Below, piece after piece: positions 37,321 to 45,623 of a DNA stretch of 64,000 nucleotides. The first letter of the stretch is position 1. Each line of letters opens with the position of its first letter. The notes under the pieces are model-generated. The model did not search any database, was not told the origin of the DNA, and saw only the letters and a list, made by a program, of their open reading frames with translations. This DNA is from Microbacterium flavescens. Its GTDB lineage: Bacteria > Actinomycetota > Actinomycetes > Actinomycetales > Microbacteriaceae. Position numbers and translations under genes: made by a program. The stretch spans positions 1-64,000 of the forward strand of contig NZ_JAFIWA010000001.1 of assembly GCF_018588945.1 (NCBI RefSeq). The letters are read 5' to 3'.

Positions 37321-37356
37321 AACGACCCGGGTTCAGGCAGGCAGGTCCGGGTCGTT
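37321..37356. terminator. Second hairpin in the convergent gap
   Basis: A ten-base-pair inverted repeat (AACGACCCGG / CCGGGTCGTT) with a 16-base loop. It is weaker than its neighbours and may be a backup terminator or a dispersed repeat. Confidence 0.5.
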
Positions 37357-37445
37357 GAGCGAGGAGCGAAGCGACGAGACGAAACGGGTTCCCCGCCGAG
37401 GAGCGTTCCCCTCGCTCCGCTCGCCCCACCGCCGCCGGCGAAAGA

Positions 37446-37478
37446 AAGGGCCCCGCCGGCGATGCCGGCGGGGCCCTT
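37446..37478 (-). terminator. Terminator of the leftward GH43 gene
   Basis: A perfect 15-base-pair inverted repeat with a three-base loop. On the minus strand it is followed by CTTTCTTTCG. It lies 12 bases past the stop of the 37491 gene and fits an intrinsic terminator. Confidence 0.8.
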
Positions 37479-37490
37479 CTCGGGGGAGGC

Positions 37491-40196
37491 TCAGCCGCAG
37501 GTGGCCGCGGCGTAGGAGGCGGATGCCTCGGCGCGGTCACCCGCCGCGGTGACGTCGACCGACACGGTGCCGCCGGCGATCGAAGCCTGTCGCGTCGAGA
37601 ACGCGCTGGTGGTGGACTTGCCGGGCTGCAGCACGGCGATCGCCTTCGACCCGTACGTGGTCGAGACGGTCAGTCCGACCGGCGCGTCGCCGTCGTTGGT
37701 CGCCTTGACGGTGAGCGTCACCTTGCCCGACACGCAGCGCGTGTCGGCCGTCACCGTCACCGGCAGCACCGGTGCCGCGACGACCACGTCCGCTGTCACG
37801 GTGATCGCCGTCGAGCTGTACAGCTGCCTGCCCGGCGCGTTCCATGCCGTCGAGCCGCCGGCGCCGACCCACTGGTTGAGGTTCGCACCGATCGTGCGCA
37901 CGGTGCCGGTCACCTCATACGTGCCGCCCGTGCCGGTGTCCAGGTCGGACAGGTCCCACGTCACCGGCTGCGAGGCCGTACCGCGCCCGTAGGCGAGCAC
38001 CACGTCGGCCTCGGCCGGCAGGGCCGCCCGCACGTCGGCCTCGGAGGCATCGGCGTCGACCTCGACGGCGCCGAGGTCACCGGCGACGGCGGATGCGGCA
38101 TCCGCTTCACGGATCTCGTCGTACTGGGCCTTGGTCAGCCCCACGATGCCGCCGTGCTTGGTGCTGGGCGCCATGTAGAAGCTGCTGCTGATGAGCTGGG
38201 TGAAGCCCGCGTCGAGGTCGGTGGTCTCCATCGGCCGGTAGCCCGTCGACGGAATGACGTCGACGTACAGGTACCACCTGTCTTCGTCGTGCCGCTGGAA
38301 GATGGCCGGGCCCTCGACGCCGCCGGCGTTTCCGCCCGCCCACTCCGCGCCGATGCGCGTCTGCAGCTGAGTCCACGTCGCAGAGGGCTTCCACCACTCG
38401 GCGGCGGGCGTCGACTCGAGGTACAGGCCCTTGCCCGCGGAGTTGTCCTTCGTGACGCGGTAGGTCTTGCCATCGTGCTGGGTGATGGTGGTGTCGATGG
38501 TGTTGCCGCCGGCGTCGATGAACACGCCGCCATACTCGTAGGTCTCCTGGGTGAAGTCGGGCGTCGCGCCCCAGAGGACGCGCGAGTACGACGAGCCGGT
38601 GTGCTCGGGGTTCGCGTAGAGGTTCGAGGACCAGTACAGGACGAACCCGCCCTCACCCGGGCCGTAGTAGTCCGGAACCCATGTGGCCTCCGGTGCCCAC
38701 GCCATGCCGAGCTCGCCGACCTTCGCACCATCCGAGAGGGCGACGTCGAACTGGCGCAGGTCGCTCCAGGTAACGAGATCCTTGGACTCCCAGACGTTGA
38801 GCTTGGTGCTTCCCTGCGAACTCCAGTAGCACCATTCCATGCAGCCGCTGACGCCCCGGTCGCCGCCGAAGACGCGCAGATCGGTCGCGATGATGTAGTA
38901 CGTCCCGGTCTCGGGGTTGTAGGTCAGGTAGGGGTCGCGCACGCCGGTCGTGCCGAGGTCGGACGCCAGAATCGGCTGCCCGCCGTTGAGCGGATCCCAC
39001 TGCTCGGGGTTGTCGCCGCGCGAGACGTCGAGGTAGATCTTCTCGGCGTAGCCGGCGGAGTTCTCGATGAAGTGCACCATCGCGTAGCCGAACGCATCGT
39101 CAGCGGCGGCCGTGGGCTGCACGGTGACCGTGACCTCACGGGTCGCGGTGGCGCCGCGGACGGTCGCCGTGGCGGTGAGGGTCGTCTGAAGCGCGGGCTC
39201 GCCGGCCGCGGGCTGCGATGCCGTCGCCGTCACGCCGTCCTCGCCGATCTCGATCGACGGGTCCTCCGACGACCAGCTCACGCGACCGCCGTACGTCGGC
39301 AGCGTCGCCACCGGCTCGTCGAAGGTCACACCCGCGACGCCGTCGGCGATGGTCTGGGCGGCCTGCTGGTGCGATGCCGCGTGGATCGCGGCATCCGCCA
39401 CCGACACGTCGGCCACCTCCGAGGCGCTCAGCGCGCGGTCGTAGATGCGGAACGACGACACCTCGCCCTTGTACATCGGGTCGGGGTACGGCGCGCGGCC
39501 GATGGCGTTGAGAGTCTGGTCGGTGATGGATGCCGGGGTGAGCGCCGTGTTCGTGCGGGCGACGCGCTCGCCGTCGACGTAGAAGGTGATGTGTCCGGCG
39601 GCGCCGTCGATCACCGAGGTCAGGCTGTACCAGCGGTTCGCGTCGAGCGCGGTCCCGGAGCGGGCGTTGACCTCGCCCCCTCCGCCGCCCGTGGTGATCG
39701 ACGTGCGCGGATTATCGCGGACGGAGGCGAAGTAGTACTGCGTGGTCGAGTTGCTGCCGATGTTCCAGAGGAAGTTCCAGTTGTTCTTCATCGTCGGGTC
39801 GAGCTTCGTCTCGATCGTGACGGTGGCCGAGGTCTCGCCGGCCAGAACGTCGTCGGGCAGCTCCACCCAGTTCGCCGTCGTGCTCGTCTTCGCGCCGCCG
39901 GCGAAGACGAGGGAGGAGCCGGTCCACTGCGCGTCGGTGCCGTTGACGACGGTCGCGGGCGCGCCGCCGTCGACGCGGTTCGGGATGCTGGAGCCCGAGG
40001 TCTGGTCGAAGAGGTATTCGGCGAGCAGCCCGCTGGTCGGAGCGGCTGCGCTCGCTCCCGCCGCCGCCGGAGCAGCGAGGGGGACGAGGGCCGTGGCGAT
40101 CAGGCTGGCGCCGACGAGCGCGGCGACGGCGGTGCGGGGCCGGCGCCTGCGGCGGATGCCGGCATCGGACCAGGTGGTTCGTGGCATGAGGGTCAC
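37491..40196 (-). CDS. Secreted GH43 protein with LamG, Ig-like and common C-terminal domain
   Basis: A 901-residue Sec-exported protein with a basic N-terminus and signal to about residue 47. It has a LamG-like module (about 52-260, GGAKTSTTANWVELPDDVLA), one Ig-like repeat (about 275-370) and a GH43 propeller with D421 (GVRDPYL), D568 (TIDTTI) and E628 (VEGPAI). A Cys pair in SGCMEWCYW (near residue 455) may form a local disulfide. An Ig-like segment and the common tail (37494-37739) end the protein. The GTG at 40196 is preferred because AAGGAG lies five bases upstream; an in-frame ATG at 40187 is the alternative. Divergent from the DUF1680 gene at 40421. Arabinan-directed activity is inferred from context. 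Confidence 0.85.
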   Translation of the reverse strand: MTLMPRTTWSDAGIRRRRRPRTAVAALVGASLIATALVPLAAPAAAGASAAAPTSGLLAEYLFDQTSGSSIPNRVDGGAPATVVNGTDAQWTGSSLVFAGGAKTSTTANWVELPDDVLAGETSATVTIETKLDPTMKNNWNFLWNIGSNSTTQYYFASVRDNPRTSITTGGGGGEVNARSGTALDANRWYSLTSVIDGAAGHITFYVDGERVARTNTALTPASITDQTLNAIGRAPYPDPMYKGEVSSFRIYDRALSASEVADVSVADAAIHAASHQQAAQTIADGVAGVTFDEPVATLPTYGGRVSWSSEDPSIEIGEDGVTATASQPAAGEPALQTTLTATATVRGATATREVTVTVQPTAAADDAFGYAMVHFIENSAGYAEKIYLDVSRGDNPEQWDPLNGGQPILASDLGTTGVRDPYLTYNPETGTYYIIATDLRVFGGDRGVSGCMEWCYWSSQGSTKLNVWESKDLVTWSDLRQFDVALSDGAKVGELGMAWAPEATWVPDYYGPGEGGFVLYWSSNLYANPEHTGSSYSRVLWGATPDFTQETYEYGGVFIDAGGNTIDTTITQHDGKTYRVTKDNSAGKGLYLESTPAAEWWKPSATWTQLQTRIGAEWAGGNAGGVEGPAIFQRHDEDRWYLYVDVIPSTGYRPMETTDLDAGFTQLISSSFYMAPSTKHGGIVGLTKAQYDEIREADAASAVAGDLGAVEVDADASEADVRAALPAEADVVLAYGRGTASQPVTWDLSDLDTGTGGTYEVTGTVRTIGANLNQWVGAGGSTAWNAPGRQLYSSTAITVTADVVVAAPVLPVTVTADTRCVSGKVTLTVKATNDGDAPVGLTVSTTYGSKAIAVLQPGKSTTSAFSTRQASIAGGTVSVDVTAAGDRAEASASYAAATCG

Positions 40197-40263
40197 TCCA
40201 GCTCCTTTGCTGTGCGCGGCCGAGCGGGCGCGAAGAGTCGCGGATTGGTCGCGCGCGCTGGGA

Positions 40264-40292
40264 ATGTTAGCGCTCACGCTGAGGTACGGCAA
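40264..40292 (-). promoter_or_regulatory. Promoter with operator over the -10
   Basis: Leftward TTGCCG (40287-40292) and TAACAT (40264-40269), 17 bases apart. The operator CGTGAGCGCTAACA read leftward (40265-40278) covers the -10 and half the spacer. It drives the 37491 GH43 gene. Confidence 0.7.
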
Positions 40293-40318
40293 GGGTCGAT
40301 AACGTCTCGCCCGATTGC

Positions 40319-40376
40319 TTGACAGCCTGGGCGGTTCGCGCTAACAATGACTCGAACCATCCTGATACCGCTAACA
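40319..40376 (+). promoter_or_regulatory. Promoter with two operators
   Basis: TTGACA (40319-40324), a 17-base spacer and TAACAA (40342-40347). One operator, GGTTCGCGCTAACA (40333-40346), overlaps the -10. A second, TGATACCGCTAACA (40363-40376), lies near the transcription start, centres 30 bases apart. It drives the large DUF1680 gene. Confidence 0.7.
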
Positions 40377-40420
40377 GCAGGGGCGCGGAGTCGGGATCAG
40401 GCCAAAGGAGCCCTGACACC

Positions 40421-43400
40421 ATGAAGAACTTCCGCAGAGCAGTGGCGCTCGCGACGGCTACGGCGCTGACCGCCGCCGGACTCGCCGTCATCGCACCGAC
40501 CGCGGCATCCGCTGCCCCTCTCTCGATCGAGTCGGCCAAGGTCCTCGACCTGCACTTCGACGGCGATCTGACGGACGCGGGTCCGAACGCCGCCGCCGTG
40601 ACGATGCAGAAGGGCACGGCCGCCTACGGCGCCGGCATCGACGGCCAGGCGTTCAACCTGAACGGCACGAACGCGATCCGGCTCGGCACGGCCGCGTACC
40701 TGCAGCCCGCAGACCTGACGGTGTCGTTCTGGTACAAGCCGAACGCGACGATGAGCGGCGAGCAGGTCTTCGCCTGGAGCAAGCTCGCGTACAACTCGCC
40801 CGGCTGGTACCTCACGTCCGAGAGCAACACCTCTCCGCTGGTGCTGTCGGTGGGTCCCGCATCCGATCAGCCGTACAAGGTGGCCGTCGACACGGCACGG
40901 GCCGCGTTCTTCCCGACCGGGCAGTGGACGCACGTCGTCGTCACCTACGACAAGGCGACGAAGGACGTGCGGTTCTACCGCAACGGCGAGCGGCAGATCT
41001 CGACCGTCAAGTACCCGGCGACCGGCACGGCCACCGGCGCGATCGTCGGCGAGAGCACGACGGTGAAGACCCTCGGCTACAACGGCCCGCAGTACAACGG
41101 AGCCCACGCGAACGGCCTGCTCGACGACTACACGCTCTACAACGGCGTGGCGACGGTCGCCGACGTGGTGTCCCTCACGCAGTCCAACGACCCCGCGTTC
41201 GACCCGAAGGCGATCGCCCAGCGCGGGCTCGACACCGTGACCGTGCCGTCCTCGTCCGCCGCCGACTTCGGTCTGCCGCTCGAGGCGGCCAACGGCGCGA
41301 CGATCTCCTGGGAGACGTCCGACGCCGATGTCATCGCCATCGACGGCGGCGTCGCGACCGTCACGCGTCCGAGCTCGGCGCCGGCGACCGTGACGCTCAC
41401 GGCATCGGCGAGCTACGGCGGAAGCGAGCCCGTGACCAAGACGTTCCAGGTCGACGTGCCTCAGGAAGGAGCCTCGACCTCGATCTACGTCGAGTCGACC
41501 GAGCTCGACGAGGTGCTGCTCGAGGACCCCTACCTGGTCAACGGCAACCAGAAGATGATCGACTATCTCCTGAGCCTCGACCCCGAGCGCTTCCTGTACT
41601 CCTTCTACACGCAGGCGGGGCTGCCCACGACGGCGCAGCCGTACGGCGGATGGGAGCGTGCGAGCGGCACTCGGTTCCAGGGCCACTTCTTCGGCCACTA
41701 CATCTCGGCGCTGTCGCAGGCGTACGCGACGACGACCGAACCCGGCACCAAGGCCGCGCTGTTGGCGAAGCTCACCACCGCCGTCGAGGGACTGCAGAGC
41801 GCGCAGACGGCGTACGCGGCCATCGATCCGACCAATGCCGGCTACGTCTCGCCGTTCTCGACGAGCGTCCTGCCGAGCGGTGGCGGCGGCCTGCTCGTCC
41901 CCTTCTACAACCTGCACAAGGTGCTCGCCGGTCTCATCGACGCGCACGACCAGGCTCCGTCCGACGTGGCGGCGAAGGCTCTCTCGGTCGCCAGCGGCTT
42001 CGGCACCTGGGTGCGCAACTGGGCGGGTCGCCAGGCCAACCCGGCGTCCATCCTCAACACCGAGTACGGCGGCATGAACGAGGCGCTGTACGAGCTGTAC
42101 GCCATCACCGAGAACCCCACCCACAAGCGGGCGGCGGAGTACTTCGACGAGGTGACGCTGTTCCAGCAGCTGGCCGCCGGCCAGGACGTCCTCAACGGCA
42201 AGCACGCGAACACGACGATCCCGAAGCTCGTCGGCGCGCTCAAGCGGTACACCGTCTTCACCGACAACCCGCACCTCTACGCGACGCTGACGGCGGCTGA
42301 GAAGAGCAGCCTCGGCATGTACCGGACGGCTGCCGAGAACTTCTGGCAGATGGTGGTCGACGACCACACCTACGCCAACGGAGGCAACAGCCAGTCCGAG
42401 CACTTCCACGGCCCGGACGAGCTGCACGAGCACGCGACGAACGGCACGACCTCGGGCTACGGCGAGAACTCGACTTCCGAGATCTGCAACGAGTACAACA
42501 TGCTCAAGCTGACGCGGGCGCTGTTCCAGCTGGCCCCTGACGTGAAGTACGCCGACTTCTACGAGCACGCGTACATCAACGCCATCGTCGCGCAGCAGAA
42601 CCCCGAGACCGGCATGATGACGTACTTCCAGCCGATGCAGGCCGGCTACGCCAAGGTCTTCGGCCGCCCGTACGACGAGTTCTGGTGCGACCACGGCACG
42701 GCGACCGAGAGCTTCACGAAGCTCGGCGACTCGATCTACTTCCGCAAGGGCGAGTCGGTCTACGTCAACATGTTCCGCTCCTCGGTCTACACCGACGACG
42801 CGCACAATCTGCGGCTCACGCAGACCGCGAACGTCCCTGCCGAGGAGACCGTGACCTACTCGGTCGACTCGATCGACGGAGGCGCGCTGGCCGACGGCAC
42901 GACGCTGCGGCTGCGGGTGCCCGGCTGGGTCGCCGGCTCCCCGTCGCTGGAGATCAACGGCCAGGCGCAGGACGTCGCCGCCCTCACCGAGGACGGCTAC
43001 GTCGTGGTCGACGTCGCGGTCGGCGATGAGCTCACTTACACGCTCCCTGCCGAGGTCCGCGTGATCGACAACACCGAGAACCCCAACTGGGTCGCGTTCG
43101 CCTACGGCCCGGTGCTGCTGGCGACGGAGCTCAACCGCAGCAACGTCGACGCGACGTACGTCGCCGGAGTGCTCGTGCGCATGAGCACGGCGGACAAGAC
43201 GGTCAGCAACGACGTGGTCGTCGACGACGCGGAGCAGTTCAAGGCCGGCATCGCCGACAACCTGGTGCGCATCGCGGACGGCGAGAACGCGAACGGCATC
43301 GAGACCATGCGCTTCAAGATCCAGAATGCGGATGCCGCGACCGAGGCGCTCACGTTCGAGCCGTGGTACTCGCTGTACGGCGCCCGCTACGCGATCTACA

Positions 43401-44569
43401 TGGACCTCGTCGAGCCGGACTCACCGCAGGCGCAGGAGCTCATCCTCAAGGGGAAGCAGCAGCAGCGCATCGAGGAGACGACGATCGACTCGCTCACGTC
43501 GTTCGACGACAACAACAGCGAGGCCGACAAGAACTACAAGTTCAACAAGTCCGGCGTCGGCGTGTGGCTCGGTGAGGGATACCGCGACGGCCAGATCGCC
43601 ACGGACGCGTACTTCCAGTACGACATGATCGTCGATCCGAGCCTGCCGAAGAACTACCTCGGCGTCCGCTACTTCGGCGGAGACAACGGCCGCACGTTCA
43701 GCGTCTACCTCAACGACGTGCTCCTCAAGAACGAGCGCGTCACCAACGCGGCGGGGTCGAACACGTTCTATGTGCAGTACGACGAGATCCCGGCATCCGT
43801 CCTCGCGGGCATCGAGGCGAAGGACAGCTACAAGCGCGACCAGAACGGCCAGTACGTCCTCGACGGCGACGGCCAGAAGATCCCGGTGGTGACCGTGCGC
43901 TTCCAGGGCAACGGCACGAGCTACGTCGGCGGCGTGTTCGGCGTCTACACGACCTCGAAGATCACGTACGACACGGACGCGGATCTCGCGGGTCTCACCT
44001 TCGAGGACGGCGCGCTCGCACCCTCGCTCACGGACGGCGTCTACGAGTACACCGCCACGGTTCCCGCGGACGCGACGACGGCGACGTTCGACGCCGATCC
44101 CGCGGTGGCGAGCGGTCTGGTGTACGTGGGCGACGTGCTGATCGACGACACCCAGCCGCGTACCGTCACTCTGGCCGCCGGCGACGAGCCCACTGTCCTC
44201 ACGCTCCGCGCGACGGCGCAGGACCACACGACGTCCGCGACGTACCGCATCGAGATCGTGCGTGCCTCGGAGGAACCGCAGCTCGAAGTCACTGCCAGCG
44301 CCGCCGTGCGCTGCGTGGCGGGCAAGGCGGTTCTGACGGTGCAGGCGCGCAACGGCGCGGATGTGCCCGTGGCGCTGCGCATCACGACGTCGGCCGGCAG
44401 CAAGGACATCGCCGCGCTCGCAGCGGGCAAGGCGACGTCGGCTGCGTTCACGACACGGCTGGCGCATCTGCCGGCAGGACAGGCGTCGGTCGCGGCATCG
44501 GCCACCCTCGGCGGGGAAGCCGTCGAGGTCACCGTGCCGGTCGCCTACCCCGAGACCACCTGCGGGTGA
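40421..44569 (+). CDS. Large secreted LamG-DUF1680 (GH127/146-like) enzyme with altered metal site and common C-terminal domain
   Basis: A 1382-residue Sec-exported protein (signal to about residue 33). A LamG-like module (about 38-245) and an Ig-like repeat (about 265-345) precede a DUF1680 barrel (about 350-960). Conserved segments include GHFFGHYISALSQAYA, YGGMNEALYELY, LNGKHAN and SEICNEYNML (E687, C689). Where relatives have a Cys-Cys pair, this protein has C756-D757 (EFWCDHGT): the presumed nucleophile stays but one zinc ligand is Asp. A beta-rich module (about 1030-1200) and an Ig-like module lead to the common tail (44309-44566). The ATG at 40421 follows AAAGGAG at ten bases. Beta-L-arabinofuranosidase activity is likely but the changed site leaves doubt. 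Confidence 0.8.
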   Translation: MKNFRRAVALATATALTAAGLAVIAPTAASAAPLSIESAKVLDLHFDGDLTDAGPNAAAVTMQKGTAAYGAGIDGQAFNLNGTNAIRLGTAAYLQPADLTVSFWYKPNATMSGEQVFAWSKLAYNSPGWYLTSESNTSPLVLSVGPASDQPYKVAVDTARAAFFPTGQWTHVVVTYDKATKDVRFYRNGERQISTVKYPATGTATGAIVGESTTVKTLGYNGPQYNGAHANGLLDDYTLYNGVATVADVVSLTQSNDPAFDPKAIAQRGLDTVTVPSSSAADFGLPLEAANGATISWETSDADVIAIDGGVATVTRPSSAPATVTLTASASYGGSEPVTKTFQVDVPQEGASTSIYVESTELDEVLLEDPYLVNGNQKMIDYLLSLDPERFLYSFYTQAGLPTTAQPYGGWERASGTRFQGHFFGHYISALSQAYATTTEPGTKAALLAKLTTAVEGLQSAQTAYAAIDPTNAGYVSPFSTSVLPSGGGGLLVPFYNLHKVLAGLIDAHDQAPSDVAAKALSVASGFGTWVRNWAGRQANPASILNTEYGGMNEALYELYAITENPTHKRAAEYFDEVTLFQQLAAGQDVLNGKHANTTIPKLVGALKRYTVFTDNPHLYATLTAAEKSSLGMYRTAAENFWQMVVDDHTYANGGNSQSEHFHGPDELHEHATNGTTSGYGENSTSEICNEYNMLKLTRALFQLAPDVKYADFYEHAYINAIVAQQNPETGMMTYFQPMQAGYAKVFGRPYDEFWCDHGTATESFTKLGDSIYFRKGESVYVNMFRSSVYTDDAHNLRLTQTANVPAEETVTYSVDSIDGGALADGTTLRLRVPGWVAGSPSLEINGQAQDVAALTEDGYVVVDVAVGDELTYTLPAEVRVIDNTENPNWVAFAYGPVLLATELNRSNVDATYVAGVLVRMSTADKTVSNDVVVDDAEQFKAGIADNLVRIADGENANGIETMRFKIQNADAATEALTFEPWYSLYGARYAIYMDLVEPDSPQAQELILKGKQQQRIEETTIDSLTSFDDNNSEADKNYKFNKSGVGVWLGEGYRDGQIATDAYFQYDMIVDPSLPKNYLGVRYFGGDNGRTFSVYLNDVLLKNERVTNAAGSNTFYVQYDEIPASVLAGIEAKDSYKRDQNGQYVLDGDGQKIPVVTVRFQGNGTSYVGGVFGVYTTSKITYDTDADLAGLTFEDGALAPSLTDGVYEYTATVPADATTATFDADPAVASGLVYVGDVLIDDTQPRTVTLAAGDEPTVLTLRATAQDHTTSATYRIEIVRASEEPQLEVTASAAVRCVAGKAVLTVQARNGADVPVALRITTSAGSKDIAALAAGKATSAAFTTRLAHLPAGQASVAASATLGGEAVEVTVPVAYPETTCG

Positions 44570-44581
44570 AATTTCGGACAC

Positions 44582-44628
44582 CGAAAACGGTTTCGAGTCT
44601 TGTTCTCGCTAACTGTTGCCGGTAACAT
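44582..44628 (+). promoter_or_regulatory. Promoter of the WxL-like operon with two operators and a CGAAA palindrome
   Basis: TTGTTC (44600-44605) and TAACAT (44623-44628), 17 bases apart, are covered by TGTTCTCGCTAACT (44601-44614) and TGTTGCCGGTAACA (44614-44627), centres 13 bases apart. This is the same layout as at 14792. Immediately upstream is CGAAAACGGTTTCG (44582-44595), the palindrome type seen before the left importer operon. The operon may therefore answer to both LacI regulators. Confidence 0.65.
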
Positions 44629-44914
44629 TCAACACGAGCCAGTCGATCCACCGTCGGATCCGAGAGCAAAGGTGCAACATGCTCAGTCACTCCACCAGCC
44701 GCACGGCACAGACCGCGGACGCGGTCGTCGCCGCGCCGCGGAGTCTCCGGGCATCGAGCGATCGGGCCGGAGCGCAATGCGCCGGCCATGACCCAAGTGA
44801 GACGGGGGCTCTCGGCCGCGGCTGAGGCTTCCAGCGAGTCCCGACGACCGGATGGTCCGGTCGCTCGCGAGTTCGGATCGGCAGGGGTGCCGACCGGGAA
44901 ATTGGAGAGAACGA
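44629..44914 (+). other. Long leader with hairpin and possible short leader ORF
   Basis: About 285 bases separate the promoter from the WxL-like start. Within it, a 48-codon frame (44679-44825, ATG with AAAGG upstream) could be a leader peptide, but its composition is not distinctive. A hairpin (stem CGACCGG/CCGGTCG, 44845-44863, with outer pairing GCGAG/CTCGC at 44834-44838 and 44864-44868) lies before the ribosome-binding site. I recognise no known riboswitch. Confidence 0.35.
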
Positions 44915-45547
44915 ATGAACAAGCGAGGACTGTTCGCACGTACCGCCGCCGGTGCGTTCGGCGGGATGCTGCTGATCGGCGTCGCGGGCGCCGCGATCGC
45001 CGACGAGGTCGGCAACGACCAGGTCGACGTCAACGTGAACATCGAGGCCGTCGAGCCCGTCGGCGCGCTGACGATGAGCGTCGCCAATGACTCGACGTCG
45101 CTGACCGAGGTCACCGCGGCCGATGACACCGAGTTCCGGGAGTTCACCGGAACCCTGCCGACCGTGACCGTCACCGACGACCGTGAAGAGGTGCCGGCCG
45201 GTGTGTTCTGGTACGTCAACGGCCAGTCGTCCGACTTCACCGCCACGGGCGGCCTGACCATCGGCGCTGAGAACCTCGGCTGGACGCCCGCGCTCGTCAC
45301 TGAGGGCGACGGCGAGGTCGCCGCGGGCGACGGCACCGTGCCCGAACTCGACGAGCCCACGGCTCCGGGAAACAACGTCGGTCTCGCGGGCGCCGAGCTG
45401 CTCGCGCTGACCCTCGACTCCAACGAGGCGCGCACGGTCGGTTCGTGGTCGGCTGACGCCGACCTGAAGCTGAAGACCGCAGCTGACGTCGAGCCGGGCA
45501 GCTACTCGGCGACGATCACGCTGACGCTGTGGGAAGACGCGTACTGA
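44915..45547 (+). CDS. Secreted WxL-like surface protein
   Basis: A 210-residue exported protein (signal to about residue 29, AIADEVG). The mature part is acidic and all-beta in character. NLGWTPALVTEGDGEV and the C-terminal PGSYSATITLTLWEDAY recall WxL domains, which bind peptidoglycan non-covalently in Firmicutes; the exact Trp-x-Leu tripeptide is absent, so the assignment is by pattern and context. The next two genes encode a DUF916-like membrane protein and a small LPTTG protein, the companions of WxL proteins in csc clusters. The ATG at 44915 follows GGAGAG. The promoter has arabinose-regulon operators. Likely role: part of a surface complex helping plant-polysaccharide use (inference). 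Confidence 0.6.
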   Translation: MNKRGLFARTAAGAFGGMLLIGVAGAAIADEVGNDQVDVNVNIEAVEPVGALTMSVANDSTSLTEVTAADDTEFREFTGTLPTVTVTDDREEVPAGVFWYVNGQSSDFTATGGLTIGAENLGWTPALVTEGDGEVAAGDGTVPELDEPTAPGNNVGLAGAELLALTLDSNEARTVGSWSADADLKLKTAADVEPGSYSATITLTLWEDAY

Positions 45548-45576
45548 TCGCGCACCCGTCTTCATCGTGTTGAATC

Positions 45577-45606
45577 GGGTCGGGGCCGTGTAAGCGGCCC
45601 CGACCC
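45577..45606 (+). terminator. Intercistronic hairpin in the WxL-like operon
   Basis: A perfect 11-base-pair inverted repeat (GGGTCGGGGCC / GGCCCCGACCC) with an eight-base loop separates the WxL-like gene from the DUF916-like gene. It may be an attenuator that gives more of the secreted protein than of its membrane partner. Confidence 0.65.
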
Positions 45607-45623
45607 TGACGTCTGGATCCATC

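Noticed and set aside
40421-44569. LPxTG or other wall anchor on the secreted enzymes
   Set aside because: None of the ten tail-bearing proteins ends in LPxTG plus a helix; all end at the Cys-Gly (or Cys-Gln) tail.
44679-44825. 48-codon ORF in the WxL-like leader as a real gene
   Set aside because: It has a fair ribosome-binding site but no distinctive composition or family. I kept it only as part of the leader description.
44629-44914. Known riboswitch (c-di-GMP or c-di-AMP class)
   Set aside because: I compared it with remembered consensus cores and found no convincing match, so no class is assigned.
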